Assembly: GCA_004557035.1 (NCBI GenBank) | Contig: SFFB01000055.1 | Location: forward strand, 1 to 5,804 | Direction: 5' to 3' | Source: Bacteroidales bacterium | Lineage (GTDB): Bacteria > Bacteroidota > Bacteroidia > Bacteroidales > Bacteroidaceae | Length of the DNA stretch: 5,804 nt | Shown: in pieces, positions 5,568-5,804 of the stretch | Layout of the letters: the number at the start of each line of letters is the position of its first letter | Position numbering within the stretch: the first letter of the stretch is position 1 | Made by a program: the position numbers and the translations under genes | The notes under the pieces: generated by a model | The model's database searches: none | What the model was told of the DNA's origin: nothing | What the model saw: the letters and a program-made list of their open reading frames with translations, nothing else

Positions 5568-5804
5568 TCAGCCCACGCCACGGCCCACAGACGCCGGCTG
5601 GCGCAGATGTTCCCAGACCGAGCGCCAAAAGACCTTATAAAAAGGTTCTCCGGCCAGTCTGCACACCTTGCGCCGCGACCAAAACCGTTGCCATTTGCGA
5701 CGCAAAAGCCCCCCATCTTTAGGGCGTGCATCAAGCAAATTCTCGATATCAGCCTTCAGCAGGCAGGCATCCGGCGAGAGAGTGTCTTGAGCAGAAGAGC
5801 CTTC
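5568..5804 (-). CDS. C-terminal 78 codons of an unidentified protein (5' end outside the window)
   Basis: The minus-strand frame entering at 5804 stays open for 78 codons and ends at TGA (5568-5570), about 40 bases before the bidirectional terminator. That placement is what a real convergent gene should show. The visible part is rich in Arg, Lys and Trp, with LLKADIENLLDARP, then LLRRKWQRFWSRRK and GEPFYKVFWRSVWEHLRQP. It looks like a basic, amphipathic C-terminal tail that could lie against a membrane or bind an acidic partner, but I cannot place it in a family. A different, longer minus-strand frame overlaps (about 5318-5734); it runs through the terminator and into hflX, so I prefer this one. 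Confidence 0.6.
   Translation of the reverse strand, partial: EGSSAQDTLSPDACLLKADIENLLDARPKDGGLLRRKWQRFWSRRKVCRLAGEPFYKVFWRSVWEHLRQPASVGRGVG

Noticed and set aside
5318..5734. Minus-strand open frame of 138 codons starting MMHALKMGG
   Set aside because: It runs through the strong terminator and antisense into the end of hflX. The alternative minus-strand frame ending at 5568 stops just before the terminator.

Overview
The window comes from a Bacteroidetes genome, most likely Prevotella or a close relative. Three things point there. The promoters have the Bacteroidetes form (TTTG, about 19-20 bases, TAnnTTTG), and there is no Shine-Dalgarno sequence before the starts that could be checked. 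The asparaginase, binding protein, permease and HflX are of the kind common in this group. The genus is an inference from overall style, not from a marker gene.

Layout, left to right. (1) Positions 1-548 hold no protein gene. A good minus-strand promoter at 45-77 reads out of the left edge. A cluster of short inverted repeats lies at 246-330, and a -7 box at 549-557 probably starts the rightward operon. (2) 583-3804 looks like one rightward transcription unit: a type I (cytoplasmic) L-asparaginase, a periplasmic binding lipoprotein of the BtuF/FecB type, and a FecCD/BtuC-type permease. The gaps are 32 and 10 bases. No ATPase gene for the transporter follows; a modest terminator does (3821-3853). 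(3) 3805-4186 is a 382-base regulatory stretch. It has two tandem repeats of about 87 bases, each with a near-consensus promoter, then a third diverged unit with a 17-bp perfect hairpin and an exact promoter for the next gene. (4) hflX, a complete ribosome-associated GTPase gene, occupies 4187-5452. (5) A strong terminator at 5485-5536, built to work in both directions, separates hflX from a convergent minus-strand gene. Only the last 78 codons of that gene (5568-5804) are in the window, and I do not recognise it.

The binding protein and permease form two parts of an importer for an iron complex, haem or cobalamin, fed from an outer-membrane TonB-type receptor; the ATPase must be encoded elsewhere. 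Their link with asparaginase appears to be co-transcription rather than a shared pathway. hflX is separately promoted. I see no mobile element, CRISPR array, tRNA or rRNA, and no convincing undescribed protein system. The most unusual feature is the tandem promoter-like repeat array upstream of hflX.
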